This document shows positions 25,356 through 33,674 of a stretch of 64,000 bases of DNA, piece by piece (the first letter of the stretch is position 1; every line of letters begins with the position of its first letter). This DNA comes from SG8-32-3 sp964514055 (GTDB lineage: Archaea > Thermoproteota > Bathyarchaeia > Bathyarchaeales > Bathycorpusculaceae): positions 1-64,000 of the forward strand of contig CAZEPB010000006.1 of assembly GCA_964514055.1 (NCBI GenBank), given 5' to 3'. A program made the position numbers and the translations under genes. The notes beneath the pieces are model-generated. The model did no database searches, was not told where the DNA came from, and saw only the letters and a list, made by a program, of their open reading frames with translations.

Positions 25356-26423
25356 TTAACATATTCTTGGCACGGGGTCGCCTACGGGTCGGGCGATGAT
25401 TCTTTTGCCGCCTACCGCTGTCTGCATGGCTACGCCCTTGAACTCCTTGGTGGCTTCGCCGATTATCTGGGCGTCCTTGCCTTCAGCGGTCTGCTTCAGC
25501 CAGTTCAGCACTTGTTCCGCCTTGGCTGGTACGGCGCCGATTACGATTTTTCCTTCGTTGCCGACTTCCAGCGGGTCTAAACCCAGCATTTCAGACGCGG
25601 CGCGCACATCTTCTCTGATGGGAATTTTGTCTTCGTGGATGAGTATGCCTACTTCTGATTTTTCGCTGAACTCATTCAAAGCGTCAGCCAACCCACCCCG
25701 TGTGGGATCTTTTATGGCAACGACTCCGCCAATCTCGCCGAGCATGCGCTGAATCAAGCGGTTTAAGGGCTTAACGTCGCTTTTTATTTCGCTTCCGAAG
25801 GTTAGCCCCTGCTGCGCCGAGAGCACAGCCAAACCGTGGTCGCCTATAGTTCCCAACAGAATTATCTTGTCGCCCACGCTCAGGTTAGAGTCCAGAAGCC
25901 AACGCGCCTCGAAGCCGCTTCGGTGCTGCCTGACCACCTGCAGGTTGCTTTCCAACGCTGGGGTTCTTCTGCCGACTCCCGACACGTTCATAACGCAGCC
26001 GCCCAAGCTGCCCTTCTCAACCACCTTGGTGTCACCCGTGACTATGCCAACGTTCGCTTCGACGCATGTCTGCCGCATACTCGCCAAAATCCTCTCAAGG
26101 TCGGAAAACGCCAGCCCCTCCTCTAAAACCAAGCCGCACGCCAAAGCGTACGGTTCAGCGCCCAAACATGCGATGTCGTTGACGGTGCCTGAGATGGCTA
26201 TGCGCCCGATGTCTCCGCCTGGAAAGAATATGGGCTTAACGGCGTGCGAGTCGCTCTTGAGCACGATGTCGCCTACGACAGCCGCGTCGTCCATGGCTTC
26301 AAGCGGAACCTCAGCGTTGCCCACGCCCCCAAAATACTTTACAACGTAGTTTTTAACCAAGTCGTGCATGACGGTGCCGCCAGCACCGTGCAGCATGGTA
26401 ATCGCGTCTTTTTTCTCGCTCAT
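25356..26423 (-). CDS. hypE: Hydrogenase maturation protein HypE
   Basis: 355 residues of the PurM/AIR-synthase-like family, from the ATG at 26423 (MSEKKDAITMLHGAGG, where homologues start; the upstream in-frame extension is not conserved). Key features: LHGAGGTVM, the ATP-site GGDIGRIAISGTVNDIA and VTGDTKVVEKG, DPTRGGLADALNE, and the C-terminal PRIC, whose Cys receives the carbamoyl group from HypF and is dehydrated to thiocyanate. Unlike the rest of the cluster it is encoded on the minus strand, convergent with hypD. Confidence 0.95.
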   Translation of the reverse strand: MSEKKDAITMLHGAGGTVMHDLVKNYVVKYFGGVGNAEVPLEAMDDAAVVGDIVLKSDSHAVKPIFFPGGDIGRIAISGTVNDIACLGAEPYALACGLVLEEGLAFSDLERILASMRQTCVEANVGIVTGDTKVVEKGSLGGCVMNVSGVGRRTPALESNLQVVRQHRSGFEARWLLDSNLSVGDKIILLGTIGDHGLAVLSAQQGLTFGSEIKSDVKPLNRLIQRMLGEIGGVVAIKDPTRGGLADALNEFSEKSEVGILIHEDKIPIREDVRAASEMLGLDPLEVGNEGKIVIGAVPAKAEQVLNWLKQTAEGKDAQIIGEATKEFKGVAMQTAVGGKRIIARPVGDPVPRIC

Positions 26424-26559
26424 TTGTCTTGGCCTTCGTGTAGGTCTAACCTTTAAAGTGGAACATAAACACATCGCAGCAACAGAGAACTTTTTCACGT
26501 TGCTTTTCGCTTGTAAAGAGACTGTACCTACCTGAAAATAGTAAAAATAAGGTTGCAGG

Positions 26560-27429
26560 CTATTTTCTTTTCGTGAGGTATATTAGCAAGCCTAAGCCTG
26601 CGCCGATTACTGCCGCTGCGACGGCTACGCCTATTACTATTTCTTGTTCTGTTTGTTGAGGTTCCTGCGAAGGCTTCGGCGTCTGATCTGGTGTCGGCGT
26701 TGTTGCAGGTGGAGAAGTCGGTGTTGGATTTGGAAGCGTCTGGGGTGATATTAGTGTTGGGTATGGTGAACTGTCGATCGTGCTTGCGTAGGTGTTGCTG
26801 GAGGTTGTACTTTTGCTGATGGTTACTGTCAGGGTATTGCTCCACCCACTATCTTCACCATTCAATATGCGATAAGGCCATGTTCCAACGAATCCCCATG
26901 TTTCAAAGCCAATAACCGCCTTAACTTGGAAATCTATGACAGCGCCCTCTTGAAACATTCTAGCGTCATATCCGCCAACTGTGAAATTCGTATATTCGGA
27001 ACCGTATTTTTGCTTTAAGAATTCAACATATCTGGTTCCAACGAGCGGCATCCATTCGCTTTCGTCTCCGAAGTGCCCTTTATAGCGTATGCTATAGTAG
27101 AAGTCAATGTTCAAGTTGCTAGTTGAGTTGGGATTAGGTATCGTGTAGGGGGTGAAGTGTTGGTTTCTGATTTTGCCTTCCACTCTTATATCGTCGACGT
27201 GATAGCCTGGATGTGTGATCTGTTTTCCTGTGTAGGGGTCAGTGGAATATGTTGTTGGAACATCATAAGAGTAGTCAACTACTTGGATACTAAATTGTGG
27301 AACAGACGGCTTGGGTATGCCGTTGTCACCTGTGGAAGCTTGAACTGTGCCGAAACGAACAACAACTAAAATTAATATGCTTATCAGGGTGGCTGCCAAG
27401 AATGCACTCGGGAGTGATTTGTTGTTCAC
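26560..27429 (-). CDS. Secreted, membrane-anchored surface protein
   Basis: 289 residues: signal segment at 10-32 (ending before STGDNG), a mainly beta ectodomain of about 170 residues rich in Tyr, Thr and N-glycosylation sequons, a Pro/Thr/Ser-rich stalk at about 225-262, and one C-terminal helix (about 265-285) followed by KRK. This architecture of ectodomain, stalk and tail anchor recurs in the C25-like peptidase at 59656, so it is a shared way of displaying proteins on this cell. I recognise no domain in the ectodomain. Function unknown. Confidence 0.65.
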   Translation of the reverse strand: MNNKSLPSAFLAATLISILILVVVRFGTVQASTGDNGIPKPSVPQFSIQVVDYSYDVPTTYSTDPYTGKQITHPGYHVDDIRVEGKIRNQHFTPYTIPNPNSTSNLNIDFYYSIRYKGHFGDESEWMPLVGTRYVEFLKQKYGSEYTNFTVGGYDARMFQEGAVIDFQVKAVIGFETWGFVGTWPYRILNGEDSGWSNTLTVTISKSTTSSNTYASTIDSSPYPTLISPQTLPNPTPTSPPATTPTPDQTPKPSQEPQQTEQEIVIGVAVAAAVIGAGLGLLIYLTKRK

Positions 27430-27753
27430 GATGCATTCCTCTAACTAGAAATGCCCATGCTCATGATAAAAAGGGTTTTTGTAAAGATTCCTTGACACAA
27501 TTTTTCTTGACTAAGCCCGCTTATGATTACCTATGCCTGCAGAGATTAAATTTTAACCATTCTCAAAAAGGCATAGCAATTTCCCTTTGTCAGAGAAGGC
27601 AAAGTCTCTTCAGAGTAGTTTACCAGTCTACGCTTTGGTTGACTCTATATATAAGTGGGGTATAGACAATTTTTCACGCGCTAGAGAACAAGCGTTCAAA
27701 CCAGCCAAGCCTCTGCAATATTCTTTTAAACCGCTAACCCTTTAGGCTGTTCT
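27430..27753. other. Intergenic region between a surface protein gene and hypA
   Basis: No gene seen. It holds the promoter side of the minus-strand surface protein, one copy of the dispersed element (27644-27686), and a TATA-like TCTTTTAAACC at about 27722-27732 placed to start a nearly leaderless hypA transcript. The rest (27470-27620) shows no structure I can support. Confidence 0.5.
27644..27686 (+). repeat. Dispersed TATA-containing element, copy 4 (short-G subtype)
   Basis: CTATATATAAGTGGGGTATAG, then ACAATTTTTCACGCGCTAGAG. It is the most divergent short-G copy: one G is replaced by T and the C of GGGGGCTATAG is lost. It lies about 110 bases before hypA in the same direction, but hypA has its own TATA-like box closer in. 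Confidence 0.7.
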
Positions 27754-28152
27754 ATGCACGAATGGGCTTTAGCCGAAGCAGTAATCACAGCTTCACAACA
27801 GATTGCTGAAAAAGAAAAACTACGAAAAATAAAGGAAGTAACCATCAAAATCGGCGAGCTGCAGCAGGTAGAAGAGGAAATACTCCGCTTCGCGCTTTCA
27901 CAGCTCAAGCCAGCAAGCTTCAAAAACGCAGATTTCCACATCAAAAAAGCCAAAACAAAGCTTAAGTGCCGAGTCTGCGGAAACACCTGGCTTTTCACAA
28001 AAAACAAACTGGACGAAGAAACCGCAGAAGCCATACACTTCGTTCCCGAAGTAGCACACGCCTACATCAAATGCCCGAAATGTGGCAGTCCAGACTTTGA
28101 AATCGCCGAAGGACGTGGAGTCTGGCTTGAAAGCATACAAGGAGTCCGATAA
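27754..28152 (+). CDS. hypA: Hydrogenase nickel-insertion protein HypA
   Basis: 132 residues beginning MHEWALAEAV, the HypA N-terminus whose His2 helps bind nickel, with a zinc site formed by CRVCGNTW and CPKCGSP about 40 residues later. The stretch between the cysteine pairs is longer than in bacterial HypA, as in Thermococcales. HypA delivers nickel to the hydrogenase large subunit with HypB. Five bases separate it from the next gene, so they are co-transcribed. Confidence 0.92.
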   Translation: MHEWALAEAVITASQQIAEKEKLRKIKEVTIKIGELQQVEEEILRFALSQLKPASFKNADFHIKKAKTKLKCRVCGNTWLFTKNKLDEETAEAIHFVPEVAHAYIKCPKCGSPDFEIAEGRGVWLESIQGVR

Positions 28153-28157
28153 ACAAG

Positions 28158-28883
28158 ATGGACCCACGAACAACCGTGATAAACGAACGGTTAAAACGAG
28201 TAAACAGGATTATCGCCGTTTCAAGCGGAAAAGGCGGCGTAGGCAAAAGCCTCGTGGCAACCACGCTCGCGTTGACGCTGGTTCACAGAGGCTGCAAAGT
28301 CGGACTTTTTGATTTGGACTTCACAAGCCCTTCAACTCACCTGATTATGGGCGTTAAAAACGTCCAGCCGAAGGAGGACAAGGGCATAGTTCCTCCAAAA
28401 GTTAAAGGCTTAGCTTACATGTCGCTTGTCCACTTTTCAGGCGACCAAGCCACGCCACTGCGAGGAGCAGATGTTTCAAATGCTTTAATCGAGCTGCTCG
28501 CAGTCACACAGTGGGGCGAACTGGATTTTCTCGTCATAGACATGCCACCAGGCATAAGCGACGCAGTGCTTGACCTTGTGAGGCTGGTGAAGCGCATAGA
28601 GTTCTTGATAGTGACCACGCCTTCGCTGTTGGCTTTTGAAACCGTGAAGAAACAGGTCTGCTTACTGCAGGAGCTGAAGATTCCGATAATCGGCGTTGTG
28701 GAAAACATGAAAATGAACAGGGCAAAAAACATCGAGCAAGAGACGGAAAAACTCGGGGTCAAGTTTCTAGCGGGAGTTCCTTATGACCCTAAAGTGGAAG
28801 AGGCTATCGGAGACGAGACAAAGCTTCTCGATACACGGCTTGCTCAAGGAATCAGCGAGTTAGCTACAAGCAAAATTACATAA
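28158..28883 (+). CDS. hypB: Mrp/MinD-type ATPase, probable archaeal HypB
   Basis: 241 residues of the SIMIBI class: deviant Walker A SSGKGGVGKSLVATTLAL at about 22-39, GLFDLDFTSPSTH, and Walker B VIDMPPGISDA. The CPxC pair of Fe-S carrier Mrp/ApbC proteins is missing. In Thermococcus the HypB partner of HypA is an ATPase of this type rather than the GTPase of bacteria, and this gene directly follows hypA, so I call it the nickel-insertion ATPase. The sequence alone would also allow a generic Mrp-family protein. Confidence 0.75.
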   Translation: MDPRTTVINERLKRVNRIIAVSSGKGGVGKSLVATTLALTLVHRGCKVGLFDLDFTSPSTHLIMGVKNVQPKEDKGIVPPKVKGLAYMSLVHFSGDQATPLRGADVSNALIELLAVTQWGELDFLVIDMPPGISDAVLDLVRLVKRIEFLIVTTPSLLAFETVKKQVCLLQELKIPIIGVVENMKMNRAKNIEQETEKLGVKFLAGVPYDPKVEEAIGDETKLLDTRLAQGISELATSKIT

Positions 28884-28929
28884 TAAAAAAAGATGTTGCA
28901 ATCAAGTAAAGAATGTGGGATGCACACGT

Positions 28930-29331
28930 TTACTTTGATTTTTTCCGTTTAGACACACTTCGCGTTTTCGATGCGGCAATGGGTCGTGCGAACTGAATTC
29001 GTTGCTCTCTCATAAGATTCTCTGCATTATTGGCTTTGCCGAGTTCTCGCATGTACCAGCCTCTGTCTCGGTAGTAATGCACTCCTACTCCAATTCCAGA
29101 AAATATCAACAAAAGACCCGTTAAGAGTAACGCAATTTCCAGAAACAGCACCTGAGTGGAATCCGAGAGATATGGAATAAACAGGAACCAGCTGGGTTCT
29201 CTGCCCATGCCCAGCGATGAGAGGATGCCGCCTACGAAAAACACTGAACCCGCCAGAAACATCATGTACGCTATTATCTCGTTATGTCGCGATTCTTCTG
29301 CTTTTTCGTGCAAATAATCTTGTATCGACAT
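28930..29331 (-). CDS. Hypothetical two-helix membrane protein
   Basis: 133 residues. A polar N-terminus (MSIQDYLHEKAEESRHNE) precedes two membrane helices at about 20-42 and 58-84, then a basic C-terminal tail ending TRSVSKRKKSK, predicted cytoplasmic. No family recognised. The ATG at 29331 is supported by position only. It stands alone between hypB and the HAD hydrolase, divergent from the latter. Confidence 0.55.
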   Translation of the reverse strand: MSIQDYLHEKAEESRHNEIIAYMMFLAGSVFFVGGILSSLGMGREPSWFLFIPYLSDSTQVLFLEIALLLTGLLLIFSGIGVGVHYYRDRGWYMRELGKANNAENLMREQRIQFARPIAASKTRSVSKRKKSK

Positions 29332-29434
29332 CTGACTTCGAGTAAAGCAATTAATGAAACATATAAGTAAGTCTTATTACGCCAAAATAAAAATTGCAAA
29401 AAAGGATTACAAATAACCAAAGGAGAAACGCTGA

Positions 29435-30172
29435 GTGGCACCCACCAAAGCTGTGATAATGGACTACATCGGCACGTTGGTAAACGCCCGTTACTACGAC
29501 TTAGATGCTTCACGGAAAAAACTGCACGAAGCCCTAACGGAAGCAGGATTAGACACGAAGTTGACGGAGTTTCTAAAAGCCTACAAGCAAGCTCATGGGA
29601 AATACCGCATAGTTCGCTACGAGCAGCTGAGAGAAGTCACGAACGCGGTTTGGGTTTGCGAAGCGCTGAACAGCCTCGGATGCACCGTGAACCCAGAAGA
29701 CTCTCGAATAAAGGTCGCGTTGAACGTTTTCTTCCAAAACTACTTGGAGTCCCTTGAGCTCAGACCATACGCCAAGAAGTTACTCGCAAGGATAAAAGAA
29801 CACTGCAAGCTCGGTTTAATCTCAAACTTCACTTACGCACCCGTGGTTTACGCCAGCCTCAGAAAACTAGGCATAAACCACTATTTCAACACGGTTCTGG
29901 TTTCACACGAAAACGGATGGAGAAAACCTCACAAGCAAATCTTCCAAGACGCCTTAACAAAACTAAACGTTAAGGCTGAAGAAACGGTTTTCATCGGAGA
30001 CAGTCCCCTCGAAGACATAAAAGGCGCAATAGCAACAGGAATAAAAACGGTTTTCGTTCCCTCCCAGTTCTACACACTGAAAAACCTCCACGAAAGCAAC
30101 CAAAAACCAGACTATGTCGCCAGAAGTCTCGAAGAAATTTACAAGAACTTCTCAAAACTAATAAGCCAATAG
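29435..30172 (+). CDS. HAD-superfamily hydrolase
   Basis: 245 residues from GTG 29435, which has AGGAG 10 bases upstream. HAD motifs: I, VIMDYIGTLV; II, LISNFTY; III, GWRKPHKQIFQDAL; IV, FIGDSPLEDIKGA. In motif I the second Asp of the usual DxD is Ile; that residue normally acts as the acid/base in phosphatases, so activity may be altered. Resembles the haloacid dehalogenase/phosphoglycolate phosphatase branch with an alpha-helical cap at residues about 18-90. Substrate unknown. Confidence 0.75.
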   Translation: MAPTKAVIMDYIGTLVNARYYDLDASRKKLHEALTEAGLDTKLTEFLKAYKQAHGKYRIVRYEQLREVTNAVWVCEALNSLGCTVNPEDSRIKVALNVFFQNYLESLELRPYAKKLLARIKEHCKLGLISNFTYAPVVYASLRKLGINHYFNTVLVSHENGWRKPHKQIFQDALTKLNVKAEETVFIGDSPLEDIKGAIATGIKTVFVPSQFYTLKNLHESNQKPDYVARSLEEIYKNFSKLISQ

Positions 30173-30188
30173 CCCAGTGCAGCGCACA

Positions 30189-30782
30189 TCAGGAGCCAAG
30201 TTTTCTTAAGACAAACTCAACAGGAAAAACCCGCAGTTTCCTGTCACCCACGGCAATCTCCAGCGGAAACATATGTCCTCTTTTTTCACGAACCAACAAT
30301 TCAAGTTTCACGTTTAAACCTCCTCCGTAACCTCCCAAAGTGAAGTCTGAGCTGACAACCCTGTGACAAGGAACAATCGGCGCGAAAGGATTCGAAGCCA
30401 TAACTCGACCAACGGCTCTTGGGCTGCCACCAGCCGCTTTGGCTATGGACCCATAAGATGCTACGTAGCCTACTGGAATCAAAGATGTCGTTGCAAGCAC
30501 TTTATGAGTGTAAGGGGATAAGTGCTCGGTTGCTAAAGGCAATTTTTTGGAAACGTGTTTTCCGTCATACACGTTTTTCACTGAGATGAGAACGGTTTCG
30601 GCGAAGGCTGATGGCTCTGGATAAACTTGGAAGGGAACGTTAAAGGGTATGCTGCTGAGCAGTTTCTTCAGGGCTTCCTGTTGGCTATCCGCAAAGGATG
30701 TGCCGAAAACGCGGTGCTCAGCGCAGGCAACTCCGAACCATACACCGTCAATGTTTTTGGTGTACACGCCTATCATTTGCAT
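30189..30782 (-). CDS. ogt: Methylated-DNA--protein-cysteine S-methyltransferase
   Basis: About 197 residues. The acceptor motif PCHRVV (Cys139) and the DNA-recognition helix region GGSPRAVGRVMASNP are present, with VGYVASYGSIAKAAG before them. The protein removes alkyl groups from O6-guanine by a suicide transfer to its Cys. The start is placed at ATG 30782 because the longer frame overlaps the zinc-ribbon gene that ends at 30799. The two genes are probably co-transcribed. Confidence 0.88.
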   Translation of the reverse strand: MQMIGVYTKNIDGVWFGVACAEHRVFGTSFADSQQEALKKLLSSIPFNVPFQVYPEPSAFAETVLISVKNVYDGKHVSKKLPLATEHLSPYTHKVLATTSLIPVGYVASYGSIAKAAGGSPRAVGRVMASNPFAPIVPCHRVVSSDFTLGGYGGGLNVKLELLVREKRGHMFPLEIAVGDRKLRVFPVEFVLRKLGS

Positions 30783-30798
30783 GTTCACAACCGTTTGC

Positions 30799-30948
30799 TT
30801 ACTGTTTCTTCTGGTAGCATTCCATGCAGATGGCAACTACTTTAACGTTCTGGAGAGGTTGCTGGAAGCGTAAACCTTTTGATAGCACGGTTACATAGCC
30901 CACTGGTTTTCCGCATTTTTGGCACCTTACCGGTTTAGCTTCGGTCAT
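30799..30948 (-). CDS. Small zinc-ribbon protein
   Basis: About 49 residues from ATG 30948; a TTG at 31008 would give 69. Two cysteine pairs, CQKCGKPVGYV and CMECYQKKQ, about 30 residues apart, make a single treble-clef or ribbon. It lies 16 bases upstream of the alkyltransferase gene on the same strand and 120 bases from the divergent proteasome beta gene, with which it shares the TATA-like CTTATAAG at about 31011. Small archaeal zinc ribbons of this kind often go unannotated; function unknown. Confidence 0.55.
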   Translation of the reverse strand: MTEAKPVRCQKCGKPVGYVTVLSKGLRFQQPLQNVKVVAICMECYQKKQ

Positions 30949-31068
30949 CTCACATCTGCAGAAGTATGCTTCTTCAGGGCTTAATAAAATAGCTTTCTCG
31001 GTTTGCAATGCTTATAAGTAACCTTAATAGCTTGCCTTGTGTATATCAACCAGAACGGTGAAAAACAC

Positions 31069-31704
31069 ATGGAAGGTTACGGTTCACAACCACAAGCGCA
31101 ACAAGGCGGATTAGCGTGGATTCCCGGTGCAACAACCATCGGAGTTGTCTGCGCAGACGGAGTTATCTTAGCTTCTGAAAAACGCGTAACATACGGCCAC
31201 TTTGTCATGAGCAAAGGCGGCAAGAAAGTTTTCAAAATAACCGACCAAATAGGCGTAGCTTGCGCAGGACTCGTTGGCGACATGCAAATCCTTACCAGAG
31301 AAGTGGAGGCGCAAGCCAATCTTTTCAGCATGGAAGTTGGCAGGCTAATCTCAGTGAGAGCGGCATCTAAGCTTATGGCGAACATTCTCTTCAACCGCCG
31401 ATATGCGCCGTTAATCACGCAGACGATTGTAGGCGGCTTAGACGATGAAGGGGCATCACTTTACGTGCTTGATGTTCTGGGTTCACTGATACCTGACAAG
31501 TACGCCGCGGTTGGTTCTGGAACAGAAATAGCCGTGGGGGTTTTGGAAGAAGGCTATAAAGAAGGAATGAGTGTAGACGAAGCGAAGACGCTGGTGACCA
31601 AAGCTATAAAGTCGGCGATAAGCAGAGACGCGATGAGCGGTGACGGCATAGACTTCCTGATAATAACCAAAGACGGAATAGCTGAAGAATCAACAAAATT
31701 TTAA
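31069..31704 (+). CDS. psmB: 20S proteasome beta subunit lacking Thr1 (probably non-catalytic)
   Basis: 211 residues from ATG 31069 (GGTGA ribosome binding site 9 bases upstream). After a 20-residue leader the mature region reads GATTIGVVCADGVILASEKRVT. Aligned without gaps to the Thermoplasma beta subunit (TTTVGITLKD), Glu17, Arg19 and Lys33 match, but position 1 is Ala where the catalytic Thr should be. The core otherwise is a normal beta subunit (SRDAMSGDGIDFLIIT). Some Crenarchaeota carry such an inactive-type beta next to an active one. A catalytic beta gene is not in this window; the alpha gene is at 47522. Confidence 0.88.
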   Translation: MEGYGSQPQAQQGGLAWIPGATTIGVVCADGVILASEKRVTYGHFVMSKGGKKVFKITDQIGVACAGLVGDMQILTREVEAQANLFSMEVGRLISVRAASKLMANILFNRRYAPLITQTIVGGLDDEGASLYVLDVLGSLIPDKYAAVGSGTEIAVGVLEEGYKEGMSVDEAKTLVTKAIKSAISRDAMSGDGIDFLIITKDGIAEESTKF

Positions 31705-31775
31705 ATCTGCGAGTTTTACACGACTTTAACGCGTAGAGCCACATGCGGTGGCTGTGCAAATGGAGTTTGAGTGAC

Positions 31776-32402
31776 TTGACGTTCGAATTGACTCTAGATG
31801 AAGGAAAATTCCTGATACAGCTTGCGCGGAACGCGGTGAAGACTTATTTGGAAAAAGGAAAAACGGTTAAAGCTCCAGAAAACACTCCTAAAAAGCTGTT
31901 TGAACGCTGCGGAGTTTTCGTCACCATAAACAGCCTGAGAAGTGGGGAGAAAAAACTTCGAGGCTGCATAGGCTATCCTTATCCTACCAGTCCGCTTGTG
32001 GAAGCCGTCATTGATTCCGCAGTAAACGCTGCAACGCAGGACCCGAGATTTTATCCGCTTTCTTTAGGCGAGCTTGGCAACGTGGTTTTCGAAGTTAGTG
32101 TGCTTACTCCTCCTGAAGTGGTGGAAGTTGGAAATCCCAAGGAGTACTTGGCTAAGATCCGAGTGGGTGTAGATGGTTTAATCGTTGAGAAAGGCATTTA
32201 CAAGGGGTTGCTTCTGCCTCAGGTGCCTGTTGAGTGGGAATGGTGCGAAGAAGAGTTTCTTTGCCAATGCTGCGTCAAAGCAGGGCTTCCGCCAGACAGT
32301 TGGCTGACGAAGGGCGCCAAAATTTACAAGTTCCAAGCCATAATTTTTGAAGAGGAAACTCCGCAAGGCGAAGTTAAGCGCTTGCAACTCGGCGGAAAAT
32401 AG
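31776..32402 (+). CDS. AMMECR1 domain protein
   Basis: 208 residues from TTG 31776 (GAGTGA upstream); an ATG at 31743 gives 219 residues with an unconserved lead. The family signature LRGCIGYPYPTSPLVEAV is present, with AATQDPRFYPLSLGEL and VGVDGLIVEKGIYKGLLLPQV after it. AMMECR1 proteins are found in all archaea and in man; several are encoded next to radical-SAM or dioxygenase-fold partners and their activity is not established. Here it directly follows the proteasome beta gene. Confidence 0.85.
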   Translation: MTFELTLDEGKFLIQLARNAVKTYLEKGKTVKAPENTPKKLFERCGVFVTINSLRSGEKKLRGCIGYPYPTSPLVEAVIDSAVNAATQDPRFYPLSLGELGNVVFEVSVLTPPEVVEVGNPKEYLAKIRVGVDGLIVEKGIYKGLLLPQVPVEWEWCEEEFLCQCCVKAGLPPDSWLTKGAKIYKFQAIIFEEETPQGEVKRLQLGGK

Positions 32403-32413
32403 GTTTCGCACGG

Positions 32414-33553
32414 TTATTTTAAGACGCTTTCGATGATTTCAGCTGCTCTGTCCACGCCGTTAAACTTGTTAGAAAAAGCGTTAAGCTCCATGATGTTTCG
32501 TTTAAAGAGTTGGTTTTCCGCTTCGATTTTCTGGATAGCAGCGCTTAGTTCCTGCTTGTTTTTCACGAATATTGAGCAGTTTAGCTTCTGAAGTTTGGCG
32601 GCGTTTCCCATCTGCTCTGGCTGCGTCGGAATGCAGATGCTTGGTTTCGCGTACTTTATGGTTTCGAAGCATGTTCTGTGTCCACCGCTGAAAATGATTA
32701 GTTTGGCGTTTTTCATGCATTCCCGCCGTTTTTGTGTGGATAGCCACGCATGTATCTCGCAGTTGCCTTTTTTCGCAGTGGTTTTCTTGCCTGGTGTTCC
32801 CAGGCTGATTATGCTTTTGGTTTCGAGTTTTTCAAGCACTGGTAGTATCATCTGCGTCAGCTTGGCTCTTGTGCCGTAGGTTCCGCTTATCGGAGCGAAA
32901 ACGTGTTCCTCTGACCCTTGCGTGTACGTGGTATCGAGGAAGCTGCCTACGAACTCTGTTTTTTCGCTTATGCCTATGCTGTCCAAGTTGCCTATGTCGT
33001 ATTCGCTGATGGTGTATGGTGGCGGATTGTCGGGTATGATTATTTTCTGGCATGTTTTCACGTAGCGTTCGGTGAATCGTTCGCCAGGATTGAGCACGGC
33101 AGAAAACCCGTAGCTTGGTCGGATTAAGTTGGCTATGTAAACCGCTGGGAACTTCCATCTAGCTGCCATGCGAAGTGCATGCAAGTCACCGTCTGCAACA
33201 ATGAGGTCTGGTTTAATCTTTTTGATGGGTCTTCTAAGGTCGTAGTAGCGGTGCACGGTTTCCATCGCAGTCGAACTTTTGATCGTGAACCTGTTTTTTT
33301 CGTGGTTAAAAACTGGAAGGGGAAAGAGAATGTTGATGAGGGATGCTGAAGCGACTATGCCGCTTGCGTTTTCGTACCAAGCCACAGGCGTGCACGGGTA
33401 AACGTTCCTGAACTCCTTTTGCAAAAGCGCGTATGCTTTGCCGCCTGAGAAACAGAACAGTTCATGCCCTTTTTCCTGCAGCTTCTTGCCTAACGGTATG
33501 ATTCGGGATACGTGCCCTAAACCGAGTTCGGAGCAGCAAAGCATCAGTCGCAT
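32414..33553 (-). CDS. MurG-like glycosyltransferase (GT-B fold)
   Basis: 379 residues from ATG 33553 (MRLMLCCSELGLGHVSRIIPLGKKL). The N-terminal GLGHVSR loop is the GT28/MurG-type phosphate or acceptor site; ADGDLHALRMAA closes the first Rossmann domain. In the second, FSGGHRTCFETIKYAKPSICIPTQPEQMGNAAKL is the nucleotide-sugar donor region with the conserved Gly-Gly-His and Glu/Gln. Donor and acceptor cannot be told, but surface glycan or glycolipid assembly is likely. Its own TATA-like ATAAATAAAATAAATCC lies about 33577-33592. Confidence 0.75.
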   Translation of the reverse strand: MRLMLCCSELGLGHVSRIIPLGKKLQEKGHELFCFSGGKAYALLQKEFRNVYPCTPVAWYENASGIVASASLINILFPLPVFNHEKNRFTIKSSTAMETVHRYYDLRRPIKKIKPDLIVADGDLHALRMAARWKFPAVYIANLIRPSYGFSAVLNPGERFTERYVKTCQKIIIPDNPPPYTISEYDIGNLDSIGISEKTEFVGSFLDTTYTQGSEEHVFAPISGTYGTRAKLTQMILPVLEKLETKSIISLGTPGKKTTAKKGNCEIHAWLSTQKRRECMKNAKLIIFSGGHRTCFETIKYAKPSICIPTQPEQMGNAAKLQKLNCSIFVKNKQELSAAIQKIEAENQLFKRNIMELNAFSNKFNGVDRAAEIIESVLK

Positions 33554-33625
33554 AATAACCACAAGTAAGCGCATGGATTTATTTTATTTATCCTCATTCT
33601 GGGCAAAAAGCGGATTCTTGACCTG

Positions 33626-33674
33626 TACTCTAGTGCTTGGGAAAGACTATAGCCCCCTTATATATAGCTTGAAG
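33626..33674 (-). repeat. Dispersed TATA-containing element, copy 5 (short-G subtype), overlapping the MFS stop codon
   Basis: On the minus strand: TTCAAGC, TATATATAAGGGGGCTATAG, then TCTTTCCCAAGCACTAGAGTAC. The last five codons of the MFS gene lie inside the element, and its TAA is part of the TATA stretch (TATATATAAG). Nearly identical to copy 7 over the first 33 bases. Confidence 0.8.

Noticed and set aside
28158..28883. Mrp/ApbC Fe-S cluster carrier
   Set aside because: The CPxC cysteine pair needed for cluster binding is missing and the gene directly follows hypA, so the HypB role is preferred.
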